Source of the DNA: Nocardia sp. BMG51109
Lineage (GTDB): Bacteria; Actinomycetota; Actinomycetes; Mycobacteriales; Mycobacteriaceae
Length of the DNA stretch: 64,000 nucleotides
NCBI RefSeq assembly: GCF_000526215.1
Contig: NZ_JAFQ01000004.1
Location: 7,998,001-8,062,000, forward strand
Reading direction: 5' to 3'
The first letter of the stretch is position 1. The number at the start of each line of letters is the position of its first letter. The notes beneath the pieces were generated by a model, which worked only from the letters and a program-made list of their open reading frames with translations, made no database searches and was not told the origin of the DNA. Positions 47,189 through 56,641 of the stretch are shown here, piece by piece. A program made the translations under genes and the position numbers.

Positions 47189-48829
47189 TCAACGCCCGAC
47201 GGTGAGGGTCGGCAGGCCAGGCGTCGGGCCGGCGGTGAGCAGTCGCTCGAGGTGGTCGAGATCGAGGTGCTTCTCGATCAGGTCGGCCAGGAGGTCGAGC
47301 TGTTCGGCACGCACCTCGGACACCGAAACATCGTCCGCGGGAACGAAACCCGAACGGCCGGCTGTCGCCGCTACCGCCCGGAGCCAACCGCGCCGGAACT
47401 CGTCGGATTCCATCAGACCATGCAAGTGCGTACCCCAGATCGCGTCGCGCACGCTTCCTTCGGCGCCGCCATCGGACAGCTCGAGCCAGGCGGGGTCGCC
47501 GCTGCGACGCACGCGCCCGTGATGAATCTCGTAGCCGTGCACCGGAACCGGCCCATCTACCGCCTCGTGCGAAGCCCCCGACTCGGCCGGGGCAGACCGC
47601 CCCGGGGCCGCGTCCGGCACACCCGGCTCGGCCGACCGCAGCCGGTCCGGGCCCCCGAGGCCGTCGCTCCGGCCGAGCGCCCGTCCCGCGATGCGGCGCA
47701 ACATCTTCGGGTCGGCGAACTCGATCTCCAGATCCAGCAGGCCGAGGCCCGGTACCGTACCGGCGGCGGACTCGACCTCGTCGTGAATGCGTCGGCCGAG
47801 CATCTGGTAGCCGCCGCAGATGCCCAGGATCGGCCTGCCGGTGCGGGCACGGCCGACCAGCGCGTCGGCGATTCCGGTGCGGCGCAACCACTCCAGATCG
47901 CTCACCGTCGACTTGCTGCCGGGCAGCACCACCAGGTCGGCATCGGCCAGCCGGGACGGATCGGCGACCCAGCGCACCGCGACACCGGGCTCGCAGGCCA
48001 GGGCCTCGACGTCGGTGGAATTGGAGATGCGCGGCAACCGGATCGCCGCGACGGTGAGCCATGCGGTGCCGGCGGGTGGTTGCGAGCGGCCCACCGGTGC
48101 GTCGGCGACGGTCCCCAGCGAGTCCTCGGCATCGATCCACAGGTCCTCGGCGTAGGGCAGCACGCCGAGCGTGGGCCGCCCGGTGAGCGCGGTCAACCGG
48201 TCGATGCCCGGCCGCAGGAGATCGACGTCACCGCGGAACTTGTTGACGATGAATCCCGAGATCAGTTGCTGGTCTTCGGGTTCCAGGATCGCCACGGTGC
48301 CGAACAGATGCGCCAGCACTCCCCCGCGATCGATATCGCCGACGAGCAGCACCGGCAGACCGGCCGCACGAGCCAGCCCCATATTGGCCAGATCCGTTGC
48401 CCGCAGGTTGATTTCGGCGGGCGATCCGGCACCCTCGCAGATCACCACGTCGTATTCGGCGCGCAGCGCGGCCAACTCGTCGACCACGACCCGCCGCAGC
48501 CGGTCCCGATGCCGGAAGTAGTCGGCCGCCCCCACGGTATCGACGGCCGCACCCCGCACCACCAGTTGCGAGCGCCGGTCGCTGCCGGGCTTCAGCAGCA
48601 CCGGATTGAACCGCACGCTCGGCTCCAGCCCGCACGCGCGCGCCTGCAACGCCTGGGCCCGCCCGATCTCCCCGCCGTCGAGCGTCACCACCGAATTGTT
48701 GGACATGTTCTGCGCCTTGAACGGCGCCACCCGCACCCCGCGCCGCGCCAGCATCCGGCAGATCCCCGCCACCACAACGCTTTTCCCGGCGTCGGAGGTC
48801 GTGCCGGCGACCAGCAGCGCACCCTTCAC
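47189..48829 (-). CDS. cobQ: cobyric acid synthase
   Basis: 546 aa. The N-terminal P-loop domain reads [20 protein letters not shown], with [20 protein letters not shown] and [18 protein letters not shown]. The C-terminal glutamine amidotransferase has nucleophile Cys in [14 protein letters not shown] and His in [15 protein letters not shown]. An insertion rich in Gly, Pro and Ser at about residues 405-445 is lengthened relative to many CobQ proteins. It amidates the b, d, e and g side chains of adenosylcobyrinate. The GTG at 48829 overlaps the map stop codon (GTGA), so it is coupled to map. Confidence 0.95.
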   Translation of the reverse strand: MKGALLVAGTTSDAGKSVVVAGICRMLARRGVRVAPFKAQNMSNNSVVTLDGGEIGRAQALQARACGLEPSVRFNPVLLKPGSDRRSQLVVRGAAVDTVGAADYFRHRDRLRRVVVDELAALRAEYDVVICEGAGSPAEINLRATDLANMGLARAAGLPVLLVGDIDRGGVLAHLFGTVAILEPEDQQLISGFIVNKFRGDVDLLRPGIDRLTALTGRPTLGVLPYAEDLWIDAEDSLGTVADAPVGRSQPPAGTAWLTVAAIRLPRISNSTDVEALACEPGVAVRWVADPSRLADADLVVLPGSKSTVSDLEWLRRTGIADALVGRARTGRPILGICGGYQMLGRRIHDEVESAAGTVPGLGLLDLEIEFADPKMLRRIAGRALGRSDGLGGPDRLRSAEPGVPDAAPGRSAPAESGASHEAVDGPVPVHGYEIHHGRVRRSGDPAWLELSDGGAEGSVRDAIWGTHLHGLMESDEFRRGWLRAVAATAGRSGFVPADDVSVSEVRAEQLDLLADLIEKHLDLDHLERLLTAGPTPGLPTLTVGR

Positions 48830-49689
48830 GGAAGGGTCAGGATCTCGGCGCCTTCGTCCGTCACCACCAGGGTGTGCTCGAACTGGGCGGTCCACTTGCG
48901 GTCCTTGGTGACCACCGTCCAGCCGTCGTTCCAGATCTCGTAGTCGATGCCGCCGAGGTTGATCATCGGCTCGATGGTGAACGTCATGCCCGTCTCGATG
49001 ACCGATTCGATGGCCGGCTGGTCGTAGTGCAGGATCACCAGGCCGCTGTGGAAGGTGGGGCCGACGCCGTGACCGGTGAAGTCGCGCACCACCCCGTAGC
49101 CGAAGCGGTTGGCGTAGGACTCGATGACGCGGCCGATCACATTCAGTGCCCGGCCCGGACGGACCGCCTTGATCGCCCGCTTGGTGGCCTCCTCGGTGCG
49201 CTCCACCAGCAGCCGCACCTCCTCGTCCACCTCGCCCGCGAGGAAGGTCGCGTTGGTGTCGCCGTGCACGCCGTCGATGTAGGCGGTGACGTCGACGTTG
49301 ACGATGTCGCCGTCCTCGATCACCGTCGAATCGGGGATGCCGTGGCAGATCACCTCGTTCAGCGAGGTGCAGCACGACTTCGGAAAGCCCTTGTACCCCA
49401 GCGTGGACGGATACGCGCCGTGGTCGCACAGGTACTCGTGCACGATGCGGTCCAGCTCATCGGTGGTCACGCCCGGCGCGACCGCCTTTCCCGACTCGGC
49501 GAGCGCCTGCGCGGCCAGCTTGCTCGCGAGCCGCATCTTCTCGATCGTCTCCGGCGTCTGCACCCAGGGCTCGCGGCCCTCGTTGACGGTCTTCTTCCAC
49601 GCGTACTCCGGACGCTCGATCGAGCGCGGGACCTCGCGGATCGGCGACTGGGTTCCGGGGACGAGTGGCTGGCGGGTGCGGACAGACAT
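48826..49689 (-). CDS. map: type I methionine aminopeptidase
   Basis: 287 aa. MetAP-Ic features include an N-terminal extension with [20 protein letters not shown], the usual SH3-binding-like motif of actinobacterial MetAP1c. The metal ligands are Asp in [20 protein letters not shown] (two Asp), His in [12 protein letters not shown], and Glu in FTIEPMIN and QFEHTLVV. It removes initiator methionine from nascent proteins. The start is ATG at 49689. It corresponds to mapB (Rv2861c) by position and length. Downstream cobQ overlaps by 4 bp, an unusual pairing of housekeeping and B12 genes. Confidence 0.96.
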   Translation of the reverse strand: MSVRTRQPLVPGTQSPIREVPRSIERPEYAWKKTVNEGREPWVQTPETIEKMRLASKLAAQALAESGKAVAPGVTTDELDRIVHEYLCDHGAYPSTLGYKGFPKSCCTSLNEVICHGIPDSTVIEDGDIVNVDVTAYIDGVHGDTNATFLAGEVDEEVRLLVERTEEATKRAIKAVRPGRALNVIGRVIESYANRFGYGVVRDFTGHGVGPTFHSGLVILHYDQPAIESVIETGMTFTIEPMINLGGIDYEIWNDGWTVVTKDRKWTAQFEHTLVVTDEGAEILTLP

Positions 49690-49849
49690 GCGATCAAGCG
49701 TATCCGCAAGGACGGCTCACGTGCTCGGCACGCCGTTCCTCGGCCCTTATCCGCCACCCGGCAGGTCCGGCCGGAATACAACGGCGGTGTACCCCGTTCC
49801 TTTGGTTGCCATGTCCACCACATAGAGTGGGAAGAAACGAGGAGGCATC

Positions 49850-50989
49850 GTGCAGTTCGGAATCTTCAGCGTCGGGGATGTCACCGCCGACCCGACCACC
49901 GGCCGGACCCCGAGCGAGGCCGAGCGCATTCAGGCGATGGTCGCCATCGCGCTGAAGGCCGAGGAGGTCGGGCTGGACGTGTTCGCCACCGGCGAGCACC
50001 ACAATCCGCCGTTCGTGCCGTCGTCGCCGACCACGATGCTCGGCTACGTCGCCGCGCGCACCGAGCGGTTGCAGCTGTCGACGGCGACGACGCTGATCAC
50101 GACCAGCGACCCGGTCAAGATCGCCGAGGACTTCGCCATGCTGCAACACCTGGCCGGCGGCCGGGTCGATCTCATGATGGGGCGCGGTAACACCGGGCCG
50201 GTGTACCCGTGGTTCGGCAAGGACATCCGCGAGGGCATTCCGCTGGCGATCGAGAACTACCATCTGCTGCGCAGGCTGTGGCGCGAACCGAGCGTGAACT
50301 GGCAGGGCAAGTTCCGCACGCCGCTACAAGGCTTCACCTCGACGCCCGCGCCGCTGGACGGCACGCCGCCGTTCGTGTGGCACGGGTCGATCCGGTCGCC
50401 GGAGATCGCGGAGCAGGCCGCCTACTACGGGGACGGCTTCTTCCACAACAACATCTTCTGGAACGCCGAGCACACCGCGCAGATGGTGAACCTGTACCGG
50501 CAGCGCTACGAGCACTACGGGCACGGCGCCGCCGACCAGGCCGTCGTCGGGCTGGGCGGCCAGGTGTTCATGGCCGAGACCGAGGCGGCGGCCAAGAAGT
50601 TCTTCCGGCCCTATTTCGACAATGCGCCCGTCTACGGGCACGGGCCGTCGCTGGAGGAGTTCACCGAGCTGACCCCGCTGACCGTGGGAACGCCGGAGCA
50701 GGTGATCGAGCGGACGCTCGGATTCGCGGACAACGTCGGCGACTACCAGCGCCAGCTCTTCCTGATGGATCATGCGGGCCTGCCGCTGGAGGTGGTGCTG
50801 GAGCAGCTCGAGATCCTCGGCCACGAGGTCGTCCCGGTGCTGCGCAAGGAGTTCGAGGCGCGTCGCCCGAGCCATGTCCCGAGCGATCCGCCCACGCACG
50901 CCTCGCTGGTGGCCGCCGGGCCCGAGGCGCCGCATCATCTCGTCGAGCCGGCCCGCGAGCACATGCTCGCCGAGGCGCGGAAGGAGTGA
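49850..50989 (+). CDS. LLM-class FMN/F420-type flavin-dependent oxidoreductase
   Basis: 379 aa TIM-barrel, luciferase-like. The pattern MQFGIFSVGDVTADPTTGRT, DVFATGEHHNPPFVPSSPTT, TATTLITTSDPVKIAEDFAM and HLAGGRVDLMMGRGNTGPVY is typical of the LLM family with a reductase partner. EEVGLDVFATGEHH carries the usual flavin-site His. The GTG at 49850 has GAGGAGG upstream. The FMN reductase gene begins 2 bp after this stop codon, so they are one operon and very likely a two-component monooxygenase. Substrate unknown. Confidence 0.92.
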   Translation: MQFGIFSVGDVTADPTTGRTPSEAERIQAMVAIALKAEEVGLDVFATGEHHNPPFVPSSPTTMLGYVAARTERLQLSTATTLITTSDPVKIAEDFAMLQHLAGGRVDLMMGRGNTGPVYPWFGKDIREGIPLAIENYHLLRRLWREPSVNWQGKFRTPLQGFTSTPAPLDGTPPFVWHGSIRSPEIAEQAAYYGDGFFHNNIFWNAEHTAQMVNLYRQRYEHYGHGAADQAVVGLGGQVFMAETEAAAKKFFRPYFDNAPVYGHGPSLEEFTELTPLTVGTPEQVIERTLGFADNVGDYQRQLFLMDHAGLPLEVVLEQLEILGHEVVPVLRKEFEARRPSHVPSDPPTHASLVAAGPEAPHHLVEPAREHMLAEARKE

Positions 50990-50991
50990 TC

Positions 50992-51654
50992 GTGAGCCGT
51001 ACCGTCGTCGTCCTCACCGCCGGACTGTCGCAGCCGTCCAGCACGCGGCTGCTCGCCGACCAGCTGGCCGGTGCCGTCGACGCGGCGGTCACCGCCCGCG
51101 GCGAGTCGGTGGAGTTCGAGGTCATCGAATTGCGCGAGCTGGCAACCGATCTCGCGTCCACCCTGACCACCGGCGGCCTGCCCACCCCGGCGGTGGCCGC
51201 CGCGCGGGACAGGGTGTCGGCCGCCGACGGCCTCATCGCCGTCACGCCGGTCTTCGCGGCGAGCTACAGCGGGCTGTTCAAGATGTTCATCGACGTCCTG
51301 GACCCCGACGCCCTCAACGGCATGCCGGTCCTGATCGCGGCCACGGCCGGAACCCCGCGCCACGCCCTGGTCCTCGACCACGCCATGCGCCCGCTGTTCA
51401 GCTATCTCCGGGCCGTCGTCGTGCCCACCGGAATCTTCGCCGCCACAGAGGATTTCGGAACATCCGGGCTCACCGACCGGGTCCGCCGCGCCGCCGCCGA
51501 GCTGGCCCGGCTGGTGGTCGCGGAGGACACCGCGGTCGGCGGGTTCCTGGGTGAGGAACGCCCCCGCACCTCCGGAAACTCGCTCCCCTCCCCCACCCCG
51601 TTCGCCGAACTCCTCGCCGGTCACACAGGCGAGCCGGCGGACCGGGGTCGTTAG
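50992..51654 (+). CDS. NADPH-dependent FMN reductase (CE1759 type)
   Basis: 220 aa flavodoxin-like protein. Features are VVVLTAGLSQPSSTRLLADQ, then VTPVFAASYSGLFKMFIDVL and DALNGMPVLIAATAGTPRHA, characteristic of the FMN reductases paired with LLM monooxygenases. It supplies reduced FMN to the upstream oxidoreductase. The GTG at 50992 has AAGGAG upstream within the end of the previous gene. The C-terminal 35 residues (ERPRTSGNSLPSPTPFAELL) extend beyond the fold. Confidence 0.9.
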   Translation: MSRTVVVLTAGLSQPSSTRLLADQLAGAVDAAVTARGESVEFEVIELRELATDLASTLTTGGLPTPAVAAARDRVSAADGLIAVTPVFAASYSGLFKMFIDVLDPDALNGMPVLIAATAGTPRHALVLDHAMRPLFSYLRAVVVPTGIFAATEDFGTSGLTDRVRRAAAELARLVVAEDTAVGGFLGEERPRTSGNSLPSPTPFAELLAGHTGEPADRGR

Positions 51655-51672
51655 CACCGAGGCCACCCGACC

Positions 51673-51686
51673 GCACCGGACGGTGC
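51673..51686. terminator. short inverted repeat between convergent genes
   Basis: GCACCG and CGGTGC are perfect complements around GA, between the FMN reductase stop (51654) and the convergent gene end (51688). It may serve as a bidirectional terminator. There is no U-tract. Confidence 0.35.
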
Positions 51687-51687
51687 C

Positions 51688-52071
51688 TCACGGCAGGCGC
51701 AGGAAGCTCCGGACGTCGTCGTACCCGTCGATGGCCCGGCCGTCGACGTCCGACGGGTCGGCCTCGGCTCGTGCCGCCAGCGACTTCGCCAGGGCGAGGG
51801 CATCATCGCCGAGATGCCCGAAACGCCGGACGGTGTGGCCCAGGCACAGGCACGCCGGCCCGAGCAACGGACTACCCGGCACCGCCCGTGTCCCGACCTG
51901 CACGCACCAGTACTCGACGAATTCCCCGTCGTCGTCGTTCAAGGCAGTTCCGATCAGGACACTCGCTGCTTCTCCCTCGACCGTGCGGTCGCGCAAGGCC
52001 CGCTCCAATGTCTCGGCCACGACCTCGTGAGGCAGCGCGGGCGGATTGTCGAAACTCCGATCAGAGTGCAC
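51688..52071 (-). CDS. hypothetical protein
   Basis: 127 aa, not recognised. The sequence is soluble and acidic in the middle (GTALNDDDGEFVEYWCVQVG), with PLLGPACLCLGHTVRRFGHL and a C-terminal SDVDGRAIDGYDDVRSFLRL. It looks like a compact alpha/beta domain without signal or membrane segments. The start is GTG at 52071. It is the first of a group of leftward uncharacterised genes (51688-53167) that look accessory. Confidence 0.55.
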   Translation of the reverse strand: MHSDRSFDNPPALPHEVVAETLERALRDRTVEGEAASVLIGTALNDDDGEFVEYWCVQVGTRAVPGSPLLGPACLCLGHTVRRFGHLGDDALALAKSLAARAEADPSDVDGRAIDGYDDVRSFLRLP

Positions 52072-52128
52072 ACCATCTCCCTCGACATCGACTGCGTTCG
52101 AACGTCGCCGACCGGGACGGCCTGCGGT

Positions 52129-52809
52129 TCAGCAGTGGGAAGGGGCTACCAGCAACGGGATTCGGCGTAGATCGTCGAGTGTCCAGGGCATGCCCGCCAG
52201 CGCGCTGACCACGCGCATACAGATGTCGAAATCGGGCTCGCCCGGCTCGAGATAATCCAGCTCGACGCTACCGGCCGCCTCGAACGCCGCACGGAGTTCG
52301 GGCGGCATCTCGGCCGGATCGGTCTCTAGGTCGAGATCGTCCACGTTGATCCAGGCGAGTTCGTCGCCGTCGGCGTAGTACGTCAGGCTCGCATCGGCAT
52401 TGATGGAGAAGTGGCTCGTCGCCGCGATCCGGCCCGCGGCCGACAACACGTGCACGTCGCCGAACGTGGCCCCGGCATCGTCGTACACGAAGGTCCATTC
52501 GCCGACTCGGCCTGCCAGCAGCGTCATGTCGCCGAGCTCCGGCTCGATTCCGAGAGCCGCCGCGGGCAGGGATGCCCGCCAACCGTCCGGCTTGCGCTCC
52601 GGCAACTCGCACGGCTGGATCAGCCGCGGATCGGCCCCCAGCGCTTCCAGCGCCGCGGCGGGTTCGAGCCCCCTGACCACATGGACGGAATGGTTGGGAT
52701 CATCGTCCGCCAGCCCGCTGATCCACAGCGGACAGCCCTCGTCGTCCAGCGTATTCGGCGGAAATCCGGGTGTTGCCAAACCGTCCTCATCTCTCTCGAC
52801 CGCCGACAC
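52129..52809 (-). CDS. DUF6461-like hypothetical protein
   Basis: 226 aa. WTFVYDDAGATFGDVHVLSA, SHFSINADASLTYYADGDEL, and NPNHSVHVVRGLEPAAALEA-like text recall the actinobacterial DUF6461 proteins, but I am not certain of the name. PLWISGLADDDPNHSVHVVR and MRVVSALAGMPWTLDDLRRI are also notable. The protein is soluble with no signal peptide. Similar proteins are often encoded in variable regions of Streptomyces and Nocardia genomes; function is unknown. It ends 57 bp upstream of the 127-aa hypothetical gene. Confidence 0.6.
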   Translation of the reverse strand: MSAVERDEDGLATPGFPPNTLDDEGCPLWISGLADDDPNHSVHVVRGLEPAAALEALGADPRLIQPCELPERKPDGWRASLPAAALGIEPELGDMTLLAGRVGEWTFVYDDAGATFGDVHVLSAAGRIAATSHFSINADASLTYYADGDELAWINVDDLDLETDPAEMPPELRAAFEAAGSVELDYLEPGEPDFDICMRVVSALAGMPWTLDDLRRIPLLVAPSHC

Positions 52810-52810
52810 C

Positions 52811-53167
52811 CTAGTCCACGGTCCCGACAGGGAGATTCGTCGCGGCAGCCTTATGTCGAAGCGGCGGTCGCAAATCCATCACATTGGCATCGGCCGGCGC
52901 AGACCCCTCCGGTCCAACTGCCCGAGCCGATCGGCAAGGCACACCAACCTGAATGAGTTCGGCCCGAATGAGCTTCCGCACCAAGGTGCTCCATAAACGA
53001 TGGGCTGTCGGAGCGCTACGAGACCCGAATACCGACGTTGTACCGACTCGAAGTGCCCTTGTGTCATGCCGGCGAGCCAACCGTTGCAGGTCGGCGATGT
53101 ACTGCAGCACCGGTGGTCCATAGTCTTCGGCCAGCGACCGGGAAGCTCGCCGGAAGCGGTCGATCAT
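52811..53167 (-). pseudogene. probable truncated or decayed gene fragment
   Basis: The 118-codon open frame begins MIDRFRRASRSLAEDYGPPV and is plausible to about RRHDT (53060). The last third looks like frame-shifted sequence. The same frame extends upstream to about 53270 with helical text (FNAILIHRHHRHTSREDSFE, AISRWNNAM) but no start codon follows the in-frame TGA there. I read this as a remnant with a lost start and a probable frameshift. The family was not recognised. Confidence 0.3.
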
Positions 53168-53321
53168 CGCGTTGTTCCACCGGCTGATCGCCTCGAAGCT
53201 GTCCTCGCGGCTGGTGTGCCGGTGGTGCCGATGAATCAGAATCGCGTTGAACTTCGGCGTGCCCGTATCCTCCTTTCAAGCAGGCGGTCCGAAATTTCAT
53301 GCCGACACGATCGAGGGGCAC

Positions 53322-53906
53322 GTGATATCGAATAAGAGGGCTCGTGCCGTGGCACACCGATTGCTCGCACCGCGCGTTGCCTATCTCATCGGAACGAAAG
53401 ATGATACCGGAGAACCGGACCTCATTCCCGTTTCCAACCTGACATCGGCATCAACCGATCCGCAGCACGTGGTCGTAGCGGTCTTCAAGGAATGGCAGAC
53501 GTACTACAACCTGATGATAGCGCCCGGGTTCACCGTAAGTGTCCCGACGTACAATCAACTGGATGCAGTCTGGAAGCTCGGATCAAAGTATTCAAAATTT
53601 CCGGTCGACTCTATACGGGAAAAACTACAGACTTGTGGTATAGAGCTCGATCATGAGCAGGCGAGCTACGGTCCGATCGCACCATTCGGTATCGGTTGGA
53701 TGAACTGCCGGATTGTTGCTCGGATAGATCTGTCCGGTAACCATGGAATTTTTGTGGGTGAGGTGGAGAATGTCTGGTTCAATCCACAGTTCCTTAACTC
53801 TGACGGCACGCCGAAAGGTTCTGTCGAACCAGTAATGCAGCAGACCGGAAACGTATTCACCACTGCGGACGGGTTGGCCGCTCTACCTTACTTTGCAGAC
53901 GATTGA
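53322..53906 (+). CDS. flavin reductase-like FMN-binding protein
   Basis: 194 aa split-barrel flavin reductase-like domain. Typical features are AHRLLAPRVAYLIGTKDDTG, IPVSNLTSASTDPQHVVVAV, FKEWQTYYNLMIAPGFTVSV and FGIGWMNCRIVARIDLSG, ending EVENVWFNPQFL. The GTG at 53322 is chosen (GAGGGG just upstream, and family-like from residue 1); ATG 53247 would add 25 atypical residues. The third-position GC is clearly lower than in neighbouring genes (for example AAAGTATTCAAAATTT at 53587-53602), which suggests acquisition from a lower-GC source. Confidence 0.75.
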   Translation: MISNKRARAVAHRLLAPRVAYLIGTKDDTGEPDLIPVSNLTSASTDPQHVVVAVFKEWQTYYNLMIAPGFTVSVPTYNQLDAVWKLGSKYSKFPVDSIREKLQTCGIELDHEQASYGPIAPFGIGWMNCRIVARIDLSGNHGIFVGEVENVWFNPQFLNSDGTPKGSVEPVMQQTGNVFTTADGLAALPYFADD

Positions 53907-54031
53907 TCCCATCACCGACCTCGCCCGTCATCATAGTGCCGACGGGACATCCGTATCGACGCCTCACGCGCATGACCTCACGCACAGGGCTACGACGCGA
54001 ACCCGTTCCCGCGTAATGTCTTCCACGACTC

Positions 54032-54916
54032 TCAGGGCTCGGGGATGGGGACTCCGAAGGTCTCGCGGGTGATGTCCTCGGGCTGCGGGCCGCCGCGGAT
54101 GCCGGTGTCGAGGGCGTCGATGGCGGTGAGCCGGTCGGGGGTGAGGTCGAAGTCGAAGATGTCGAAGTTTTCCGCGATGCGTGCGGGGCGCACCGATTTC
54201 GGGATGGCCTGGCGGTTCTGCTGGAGGTGCCAGCGGAGCATCACCTGGGCGGGGGTCTTGCCGTGTTCTGTGGCGATTGCGCCGATCACCGGGTCCTCGA
54301 GGGTCGAGCCGTGCGAGCCGTCGCGGTAGAAGGTGATGCCGCCGATCGGGGACCAGGCCTGGTTGAGGATGCCGTGCTCGGTGTCGACGGCCAGCAGTTC
54401 GGACTGGCGGAAGTACGGGTGCACCTCGATCTGGTTGACCGCGGGCACGATCTCGGTCTCGGCGAGCAGCCGGGTGAGGTGATCGGGCATGAAGTTGGAG
54501 ACGCCGATCGCGCGGACCTTGCCCTCCCCGTAGAGCTTCTCCAGCGCCCGGTACGCCTGAACCGTCAGGTCGAACTCCCCCGGCAGGGCCTGGTGCAGGA
54601 TCAGCAGGTCGATCACCTCGACGCCGAGCTTCCCCGCGCTCTTGTCGAAACCGTGCAGGGTCTCGTCGTAGCCGAAATCGCTGATCCAGATCTTCGTCTC
54701 GAGGAAGATATCGTCGCGGCCGACCTCGGAGCGGCGCACGGCCTCGCCGACCTCGCGCTCGTTGCCGTACGCCGCCGCGGTGTCGATGTGCCGGTACCCG
54801 GTCGCGAGGGCCGACTCGACCGCCGCGATGGTTTCGTCCGGCGGGGTCTGATAGACGCCGAACCCGAGGGCAGGCATCGTGACGCCGTTGTTCAGGGTGA
54901 AACTCGGGATTGTCAT
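54032..54916 (-). CDS. aldo/keto reductase
   Basis: 294 aa TIM-barrel NADPH oxidoreductase. The catalytic tetrad is present: Asp and Tyr in YRHIDTAAAYGNEREVG, Lys in FLETKIWIS and His in DLLILHQALPG. Further markers are GKVRAIGVSNFMPDHLTRLL, VNQIEVHPYFRQ and QNRQAIPKSVRPARIAEN, the cofactor-binding loop. It reduces aldehydes or ketones; the substrate is unknown. AGGAGG precedes the ATG. The DUF2255 gene lies 23 bp upstream in the same unit. Confidence 0.94.
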   Translation of the reverse strand: MTIPSFTLNNGVTMPALGFGVYQTPPDETIAAVESALATGYRHIDTAAAYGNEREVGEAVRRSEVGRDDIFLETKIWISDFGYDETLHGFDKSAGKLGVEVIDLLILHQALPGEFDLTVQAYRALEKLYGEGKVRAIGVSNFMPDHLTRLLAETEIVPAVNQIEVHPYFRQSELLAVDTEHGILNQAWSPIGGITFYRDGSHGSTLEDPVIGAIATEHGKTPAQVMLRWHLQQNRQAIPKSVRPARIAENFDIFDFDLTPDRLTAIDALDTGIRGGPQPEDITRETFGVPIPEP

Positions 54917-54939
54917 ATTTCGCCCTCCTGATGGTCCGG

Positions 54940-55308
54940 CTACCGCGGAACCACACGCATCGTGGTCTCGGCAGCTCGGTTGCTGTTGATCGAGTCGATG
55001 ATCGCCGCGTAACGACGGTACTTCGCGCGGTAGGCGTCGTCGATGCGTTCACCGTCGCCGTCGACATCGACGAAATCGACGTCGACACCGAGATCGGCGG
55101 CCTGCAGATGACCCTCGTGGCGGCGCCGGGTGCCGCGATACCAGCCGGCGGCGGGGCCGATGACCGACCGGATATAGATATCGTCACCGTCCCGGACCGC
55201 CCAGATGGTCCGCGGTCTACTCAGCGTGCCGTCCGCACGGCGGGAGGAAATCTCGATCTCATCGACCCGGTCGGTCGTGGCGAGTTGATCCGGAGTCCAT
55301 GCGGTCAC
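54940..55308 (-). CDS. DUF2255 family protein
   Basis: 122 aa. The family text is clear: WTPDQLATTDRVDEIEISSR, LSRPRTIWAVRDGDDIYIRS, GWYRGTRRRHEGHLQAADLG and DAYRAKYRRY. DUF2255 proteins are small split-barrel-like proteins that often accompany oxidoreductases. Here it is the first gene of a two-gene unit with the aldo/keto reductase. The GTG at 55308 has AAGGAG eight bases upstream. Confidence 0.88.
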   Translation of the reverse strand: MTAWTPDQLATTDRVDEIEISSRRADGTLSRPRTIWAVRDGDDIYIRSVIGPAAGWYRGTRRRHEGHLQAADLGVDVDFVDVDGDGERIDDAYRAKYRRYAAIIDSINSNRAAETTMRVVPR

Positions 55309-55463
55309 GGGAATCTCCTTCGAATCGGTGGACGTCTACCGGTCCGGGTTTCTCACGTGTTCCCTACTGGTCCTTCAGCAAGGGTAGCCCCGTCCCGCCC
55401 TGCATCGTGACCGCACCACCTTCTAGGCTCGGTGGCCGATGCTGGACCAGGGAGGGGTAGGAC

Positions 55464-56408
55464 ATGTTCGGTCGGTTCGGAATCTGTGTCGCGCTGGCGA
55501 TGGGGCTGGCCGCACTGCCGGCGTGCACCGGAGCCCCGGATCGCAGCCGGGAGGTCGAACAGCTGGAGCGAGAAATCTCGGCGATGCCCGGCGTGAAACT
55601 GTTCAGCGCCAACTCCGAGAACAGTTTCGAACGCGGGACGTATCTCGACCTCGAGGCCGAAATGACCGAGGCATCGGAGGACCGGATCGCCGCGGTAGTT
55701 TCGCGAATCGACCAGATCAAGGGGGACGGCTTCGGCGAATACGATCAAAGCGCCGAGTTCACCGTCGGACACGGGCTCAGCGTTGCGCGCAGCGCCGATC
55801 TGGATCCGCGGCAGATCGCCGATGACGCCCGACGACTGCGGCAGGTCACGGCCGCAGTACCGGCAGCCCCCGACTCGGAGATCAAGTGGTTCCGTAACCC
55901 GTCGGTCGCCGACCGGATGGAGGCCGACAACCTTCCGCGACAAGACCTTCTCTCCGCACTCCGCCCGGTGCTGGGCGACGAGGCCGTTCGGGTGCGGATC
56001 AGCTCGGACCGAACGGCCGGTGATGCGGTATGGACGGTCAACTTCCCACTGAGCGCCGAGCGGCAGGACACGGTGGATCACCAGGTGTCCGCGCTCCCGC
56101 TGAAGGCGTTGTCGCTCATCGTGGACGACGGGCATATCTCGCGCCTCACGGTCCGCGTGGACCAGTGGCCCGAGGGAGTCGAGGACGGCCTGGTGCGGAT
56201 CGTCGAGACCATCGGCCCGTCTCCGCAGCATCCCCTGATGCTGCACTGGTCGACACCCAGCGGCCAGGGCCTGGACGGCTCGGTGAACGTCGGCGCCTGC
56301 GCCTACGGCCAGGTCTCCGGTGACGACCCACCCGAGGAGAGCCTGATACCCGACGCCGCCGAACTGCAGAAAAAGCTGCGCTCGAAATACGACACCTGCC
56401 CCAGGTGA
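55464..56408 (+). CDS. lipoprotein of unknown function
   Basis: 314 aa. The signal sequence ICVALAMGLAALPACTGAPD ends in a lipobox with Cys at residue 21. The mature part has a repeated alpha/beta layout (EQLEREISAMPGVKLFSANS, ASEDRIAAVVSRIDQIKGDG, LKALSLIVDDGHISRLTVRV), perhaps two BON- or ACT-like subdomains, and ends with a disulfide-capable pair (GACAYG and DTCPR). It is expected to be anchored at the outer face of the cytoplasmic membrane. No neighbour indicates its function. Confidence 0.75.
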   Translation: MFGRFGICVALAMGLAALPACTGAPDRSREVEQLEREISAMPGVKLFSANSENSFERGTYLDLEAEMTEASEDRIAAVVSRIDQIKGDGFGEYDQSAEFTVGHGLSVARSADLDPRQIADDARRLRQVTAAVPAAPDSEIKWFRNPSVADRMEADNLPRQDLLSALRPVLGDEAVRVRISSDRTAGDAVWTVNFPLSAERQDTVDHQVSALPLKALSLIVDDGHISRLTVRVDQWPEGVEDGLVRIVETIGPSPQHPLMLHWSTPSGQGLDGSVNVGACAYGQVSGDDPPEESLIPDAAELQKKLRSKYDTCPR

Positions 56409-56458
56409 GCTACCGCATTCGGCCGCCCGGACCACGGCATCCGATGCGACCGCGCCGG

Positions 56459-56519
56459 TCGGCAACTCCTCCTTCGCGAAACGGGAAACATCCTCCAGCG
56501 GCCCCGAAAGAGTTGCCGA
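56459..56519. promoter_or_regulatory. 10-bp inverted repeat with 41-bp spacing
   Basis: TCGGCAACTC (56459-56468) and GAGTTGCCGA (56510-56519) are perfect reverse complements. They lie between the lipoprotein stop (56408) and the sensor kinase start (56642). Centres about 51 bp apart (near five helical turns) would suit a looping or paired-site regulator; a terminator is less likely with so long a loop. Confidence 0.35.
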
Positions 56520-56641
56520 GTTCGGGGATTGAGAGGGCCGCTCGCTGGGTATTCCGTTCTGTTGGCCGCTAGCCTTCCGGGTGTTGGTTCGCGTGCGATG
56601 TGCGGACGGGTTGCCGGGCGACGAAACGGGTGTGGGGTCAG

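Noticed and set aside
22463..48829. cobalamin riboswitch upstream of B12 genes
   Set aside because: The conserved B12-box core was sought by eye in the leaders of the methyltransferase, cobB, cobO and chelatase genes and not found. A covariance search would be decisive.
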